Source of the DNA: Rhodocyclus tenuis
GTDB lineage: Bacteria > Pseudomonadota > Gammaproteobacteria > Burkholderiales > Rhodocyclaceae
NCBI RefSeq assembly: GCF_014197755.1
Contig: NZ_JACIGE010000002.1
Span: forward strand, 186,001 to 250,000
Reading direction: 5' to 3'
Length of the DNA: 64,000 bases
Shown here: positions 59,937 through 64,000 of the stretch, piece after piece
How positions within the stretch are numbered: position 1 is the stretch's first letter
Layout of the letters: each line of letters opens with the position of its first letter
Made by a program: the position numbers and the translations under genes
The notes under the pieces: model-generated
Told to the model about the DNA's origin: nothing
Databases searched by the model: none
The model's input: the letters and a program-made list of their open reading frames with translations, nothing else

Positions 59937-60161
59937 CGTCGGCTCCGTCCATGGCTGCGCGAGAAAAACCCCGGGCTGCGAGTCCGACGGCAAAGGCCGG
60001 CGCGAGTTCCACCACACGCGTCATCAGCGTGTGGCGCCGCTGTTCAGGCGAAGGCCATCAGCCAGTCGCAAGGCGACCGTCGCTTTCGCCGGCAATCGAG
60101 AAAAGAGCCGGGAGACAGGCCGTGATGCGTGCGGCGGCTACCGCCCTCCGCGCTGCGATCG

Positions 60162-62015
60162 CTAGCGGCGGCGGATCTGCGTCACGTCGCGCACGGCGCC
60201 GCGGTCGGCCGAAGTCGCCATCAGCGCGTAGGCCTGCAGTGCCGCCGACACCTGCCGCTGGCGCTTGACTGGCTGCCAGGCGGCGTCGCCCCTGGCTTCC
60301 ATGGCGGCGCGCCGGCGCGCGAGTTCTGTGTCGCTGACGGCGAGGTGGATGCTGCGCGCCGGAATGTCGATCTCGATGGTATCGCCCTCTTCCACCAGTC
60401 CGATGGCACCGCCGTCGGCAGCTTCGGGCGAGGCGTGGCCGATCGACAGGCCTGAGGTACCGCCCGAGAAGCGGCCGTCGGTGAGCAGCGCACAGGCCTT
60501 GCCGAGCCCTTTCGACTTCAGGTACGAGGTCGGGTAGAGCATTTCCTGCATTCCCGGACCGCCCTTCGGGCCTTCGTAGCGGATCACCACCACGTCGCCG
60601 GCGACGATGGCGTCGCCGAGAATCGCCGCGACCGCCTCGTCCTGGCTTTCGAAGACACGCGCGCGGCCGGAGAACTTCCAGATGCTCTCATCGACGCCGG
60701 CGGTCTTGACGATACAGCCGTTTACCGCAATGTTGCCGGCGAGCACCGCCAGCCCACCCTCACGGCTGTAGGCGCTGGCGAGGTCGCGGATGCAGCCGTG
60801 CGTGCGGTCGAGATCGAGTTCCGGGTAGCGGCGATCCTGCGAGAACGCCACCTGCGACGGCACGCCACCGGGCGCCGCGCGGAAGAAGTCGAAGACGCGC
60901 ATGTCGTGCGCGCGCATCACGTCCCAGAGGTCGATCGCCTCGCCCAGCGTCTTCGCGTGCACCGTCGGCAGATCGCGCTTGAGCAGCCCGGCGCGGTCGA
61001 GTTCGCCGAGGATGCCGATGACACCACCGGCGCGATGCACGTCCTCGATGTGGTACTGCTGCGTCGCCGGCGCGACCTTGCACAGACAGGGAACGCGGCG
61101 CGAGATGCGGTCGATGTCGGCCATCGTGAAATCGACGCCGGCTTCCTGCGCCGCCGCCAGCAGATGCAGCACGGTGTTGGTCGAACCGCCCATGGCGACG
61201 TCGAGCGCCATCGCGTTTTCGAAAGCGGCGCGGCTGGCGATGGCGCGCGGCAGCACGGAGCTGTCGTCCTCTTCGTACCAGCGGCGCGCGAGTTCGACGA
61301 TGCGCCGGCCAGCTTCGAGGAACAGGCCCTTGCGGTCGGCGTGCGTGGCGACGATGGTGCCGTTGCCCGGCAGCGACAGACCGAGCGCCTCGGTCAGACA
61401 GTTCATCGAATTGGCGGTGAACATGCCCGAACACGAACCGCAAGTCGGACAGGCGGAACGCTCGAACTGGTCGACCTCGGCGTCGGAGACCTTGTCGTCG
61501 CCGGCCTTGATCATCGCGTCGATCAGGTCGACGGCGATGGTCTTGCCCTGCCACTCGACCTTGCCCGCTTCCATCGGCCCGCCGGAAACGAAGATCGTCG
61601 GGATGTTGGTGCGCATCGCCGCCATCAGCATCCCCGGCGTGATCTTGTCGCAGTTGGAGATGCACACCATGGCGTCGGCGCAGTGCGCATTGACCATGTA
61701 CTCGACCGAGTCGGCGATCAGGTCGCGCGAGGGCAGCGAATAGAGCATGCCGTCGTGGCCCATGGCGATGCCGTCGTCGATGGCGATGGTGTTGAATTCC
61801 TTGGCGATGCCGCCGGCCGCCTCGATCTCGCGCGCCACCAGCTGGCCGAGATCCTTCAGGTGCACGTGGCCCGGAACGAACTGCGTGAAGGAATTGACGA
61901 CGGCGATGATCGGCTTGCCGAAATCGCCTTCCTTGACGCCGGTGGCACGCCACAGCGAGCGGGCGCCGGCCATATTGCGGCCGTGGGTCGAGGTACGGGA
62001 ACGATAGGCGGGCAT
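60162..62015 (-). CDS. ilvD: Dihydroxy-acid dehydratase
   Basis: A 617-residue Fe-S enzyme of valine/isoleucine synthesis, the standard length. [20 protein letters not shown] opens it; cluster cysteines sit in [13 protein letters not shown] and [20 protein letters not shown]. The late motif [12 protein letters not shown] and [11 protein letters not shown] complete the active site. ATG 62015 matches the conserved start. A single-gene unit downstream of the membrane hydrolase. Confidence 0.98.
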   Translation of the reverse strand: MPAYRSRTSTHGRNMAGARSLWRATGVKEGDFGKPIIAVVNSFTQFVPGHVHLKDLGQLVAREIEAAGGIAKEFNTIAIDDGIAMGHDGMLYSLPSRDLIADSVEYMVNAHCADAMVCISNCDKITPGMLMAAMRTNIPTIFVSGGPMEAGKVEWQGKTIAVDLIDAMIKAGDDKVSDAEVDQFERSACPTCGSCSGMFTANSMNCLTEALGLSLPGNGTIVATHADRKGLFLEAGRRIVELARRWYEEDDSSVLPRAIASRAAFENAMALDVAMGGSTNTVLHLLAAAQEAGVDFTMADIDRISRRVPCLCKVAPATQQYHIEDVHRAGGVIGILGELDRAGLLKRDLPTVHAKTLGEAIDLWDVMRAHDMRVFDFFRAAPGGVPSQVAFSQDRRYPELDLDRTHGCIRDLASAYSREGGLAVLAGNIAVNGCIVKTAGVDESIWKFSGRARVFESQDEAVAAILGDAIVAGDVVVIRYEGPKGGPGMQEMLYPTSYLKSKGLGKACALLTDGRFSGGTSGLSIGHASPEAADGGAIGLVEEGDTIEIDIPARSIHLAVSDTELARRRAAMEARGDAAWQPVKRQRQVSAALQAYALMATSADRGAVRDVTQIRRR

Positions 62016-62139
62016 GGCGGGACTCCGGAACGGGATGTCGGTGGCAAGGCGGGGCTGCGATGTTGGCGCCGCGCGGAAACCCTGAATTCTACCGAAGACC
62101 GCCGCCACCGGGGCGGCGCCCGGCGGGCTGGCGCGACGT

Positions 62140-63927
62140 TCAGCGCGCCATCACCGGAAAGCTCACCGCGATCAACCAGGCGAAGCTCAGCGCACTGGCG
62201 ACCGCGCCGATCAGCGGCTGGCCGGTGCGGCGATACACCCATTCGCTGAACAGACCATAGACGAGGAAGAGGACGAGGATCACCGGAATGATGATCACCA
62301 GGAAGAACAGCTGCGAGGCATTGACGGCGACGGCGAGCATCAGCGAAACGAGGAAGGCGGCGCGACTCGCTGGCACCAGAGCGCGCGGCGCGCCGACGCC
62401 GCGCGTTGCCCATTCCTCGACGACGAAGAAAGGCAGCGTACCAAGCAGCAGCGCGGCGATCAGCGGCGCGCGCGACACGTCCGGAATGAAGTTCGACACC
62501 CAGGCGCCGGTCGGCAGGCCGACGGCGAACAGGCTGTAGGCGGAGGTCGCCAGCACGGCGAGCAGCAGCGGCTGCGTGCCGCGAGCGGTGAGCGACGCTG
62601 GCGCAGATTCCGGCCCGCCAGTGCCAGCAGCGGGTGCCGCACCAGCGCCAAGCGACAGCACATCCGGGCTGCCGTCGGCCAGTGCCAGACGCGCGGCAAC
62701 ACCTTCGTCGGCAACAAGGTGGCGGCCGATGAACGGTGTTTGCAGAAAGCGGCGCGACACGGAGGCGGCGATGACCGGCGGCCGCTGTTGCCGCCGGCGT
62801 GTGCGCTCGACCCAGAGCAGGCCGAGTGCGCTGAGCACGGCGTAGAGTGCGAAATGCTGTACCAGATAGCCACCGAGCAGCAGCGGCAGCAGATCGGCCG
62901 GCGCGTACGCCAGTAGCAGCGGTGTCGCAAGCGCCGGCAGCACGATCACCGGCCACGCCTCGCGCCAGCTCAATGCGGCGCCGAGCGGTTGCGGCGACAG
63001 CCGCGGCAGCAGGCACGACAAGGGCCAGGCGAGCAGCAGCAGACCGAGGTAAAGCAAGCCGATGGCGCCGCCGCGCGCATCGATGAAAGCGCTGCCAGCG
63101 CTGCCGCCGCTGCGGGCAAAGGCATGGTCGAGCCAGTCGGCCGTTTCGGCCAGCGTTTCGCGCGAGTAGAGAACGCCGATATGCTCGACGCCGGACGACA
63201 GTACCAGCCGGCGCGCAGTACCGTCGGCAAAGCTGCCGAAGGTTTCGCGTTCGCGCAGCTGCGTCGGCGGCGTTGCCGGACTCGCCTGCGCCACCATCTC
63301 ACGCCCCTGATCGAGCAGCATCGATGGTTCGAGCGCGCCGTAGATCACCAGCAGGTTCTTCGGCAACGTCGCCGTCACTTCCTTGGAAAAAGCCGAGGCG
63401 GCAACCGTGGCAGCGACTTCCGGATGCTCGCGCGCATAGCGGATGACGATGTCGGACGCCATCGAATGACCGACCAGCGCCAGCCGGCCGTCACCCTGCT
63501 CAAGCGTGTGGGCGTAAGCGACCACTTCGCCGAGCGACGCCAGCAGCGCGCGCGTACTGGCGTCGAGCGCAGCCTCGTCGTCGGCGCCACCGGCCAATGG
63601 CTGCGGGTTGGCGCCATGGCCGGGAAAGTCGAAGCTGAGCGCGACGTAGCCGTTGCGCGCCAGCGTCAGCGCGAAGGGTTGCATCAGTTGCTGCGAACCG
63701 GCGAAACCGTGCGCGATGACAACCACCGGCGCCTTTGCTCCGGACGCCGGCGCAAACAGCGTCGCTGGCGTCTGGCCGATGACCAGGCGGCTGACGCTGA
63801 TGCCATCCGCAGCACGCGTGAAATGCCAGACTGCCGCCGCCAGCGCGAGCAGCGCGGCAAACGCCACCAGCAGCGCCGCTGGATATGCGCCGCCCGAACG
63901 GGAGGACTTGCGGAATAACATCGACAT
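62140..63927 (-). CDS. Alpha/beta hydrolase fused to a multi-TM membrane domain
   Basis: A 595-residue protein. One TM helix (about 16-37) precedes an alpha/beta hydrolase domain (about 60-270) with oxyanion segment [13 protein letters not shown], nucleophile elbow [11 protein letters not shown], and a late His in [10 protein letters not shown]. About eight further TM helices follow from residue 285, with a Pro/Ala-rich loop near 430. The substrate is unknown; a lipid or membrane-associated ester is plausible. GGAG precedes ATG 63927; ATG 63921 is an alternative. Confidence 0.75.
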   Translation of the reverse strand: MSMLFRKSSRSGGAYPAALLVAFAALLALAAAVWHFTRAADGISVSRLVIGQTPATLFAPASGAKAPVVVIAHGFAGSQQLMQPFALTLARNGYVALSFDFPGHGANPQPLAGGADDEAALDASTRALLASLGEVVAYAHTLEQGDGRLALVGHSMASDIVIRYAREHPEVAATVAASAFSKEVTATLPKNLLVIYGALEPSMLLDQGREMVAQASPATPPTQLRERETFGSFADGTARRLVLSSGVEHIGVLYSRETLAETADWLDHAFARSGGSAGSAFIDARGGAIGLLYLGLLLLAWPLSCLLPRLSPQPLGAALSWREAWPVIVLPALATPLLLAYAPADLLPLLLGGYLVQHFALYAVLSALGLLWVERTRRRQQRPPVIAASVSRRFLQTPFIGRHLVADEGVAARLALADGSPDVLSLGAGAAPAAGTGGPESAPASLTARGTQPLLLAVLATSAYSLFAVGLPTGAWVSNFIPDVSRAPLIAALLLGTLPFFVVEEWATRGVGAPRALVPASRAAFLVSLMLAVAVNASQLFFLVIIIPVILVLFLVYGLFSEWVYRRTGQPLIGAVASALSFAWLIAVSFPVMAR

Positions 63928-64000
63928 GCATTGACTCCATTATCAAGGCAAGGCCGCCGGACGGGGCGGCCCGCTCTGCGCTAGAATCCCGGCATCCGTC

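Overview
The window is 64 kb of a high-GC chromosome that reads as a betaproteobacterium, most likely Rhodocyclales (Azonexus/Dechloromonas/Accumulibacter-like). This placement is inferred from gene content and order: hemL-thiE-thiD divergent from pilGHIJ-chpA; yqgE-ruvX-pyrR-pyrB-pyrC'; yggU-yggT-proC-yggS next to pilT-pilU; and an rnf operon with a pyruvate:ferredoxin oxidoreductase. I see no rRNA, tRNA, CRISPR array, transposase or integrase.

Layout. 1-2.4 kb: end of mtgA, a BamE-like lipoprotein and mgtE. 2.4-5.6 kb: an AT-richer accessory cassette with an orphan HipB-like repressor and its operators, a sce7726-family protein (PD-(D/E)XK-like), a convergent 'beta family' protein, and a two-TM coiled-coil membrane protein. 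This looks horizontally acquired and is the best candidate for an undescribed defence-type system. 5.6-10.6 kb: DUF924, an EamA permease and hemL/thiE/thiD. 10.9-20.5 kb: the type IV pilus chemosensory cluster pilG-pilH-pilI-pilJ-chpA. 20.6-28.3 kb: an atypical FeoB-like transporter, a dCACHE-HAMP-GGDEF-EAL protein, small metal-binding and Trp-rich proteins, an acyl-CoA thioesterase and a photolyase. 28.4-39.5 kb: rnfB-PFOR-rnfC-rnfD-rnfG-rnfE-rnfA plus a 60-residue Cys-rich membrane peptide, with mostly overlapping start/stop codons and a perfect -10 box before a long structured leader. 39.6-43.3 kb: yqgE-ruvX-pyrR-pyrB-pyrC'. 43.4-48.2 kb: yggU-yggT-proC-yggS divergent from pilT-pilU. 48.5-52.3 kb: RlmL-type methyltransferase, HemJ, an SDR epimerase and a HDOD protein. 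52.3-57.2 kb: a complete livKHMGF branched-chain amino-acid ABC operon. 57.4-63.9 kb: cytochrome c, a DUF255 thioredoxin-domain protein, ilvD and a membrane-fused alpha/beta hydrolase.

How the genes work together. Chp proteins and the PilT/PilU motors form one twitching-motility control system, and the c-di-GMP and HDOD proteins may act in the same motile/sessile decision. The PFOR between rnfB and rnfC carries its own C-terminal ferredoxin domain. This suggests pyruvate oxidation is wired directly to the Rnf membrane complex (ferredoxin:NAD+ electron transfer coupled to ion movement). PyrB and the non-catalytic PyrC' likely form a Pseudomonas-type ATCase complex. IlvD and the Liv transporter cover synthesis and uptake of branched-chain amino acids.

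Functions were assigned by reading translations and motifs by eye. No database search was run.
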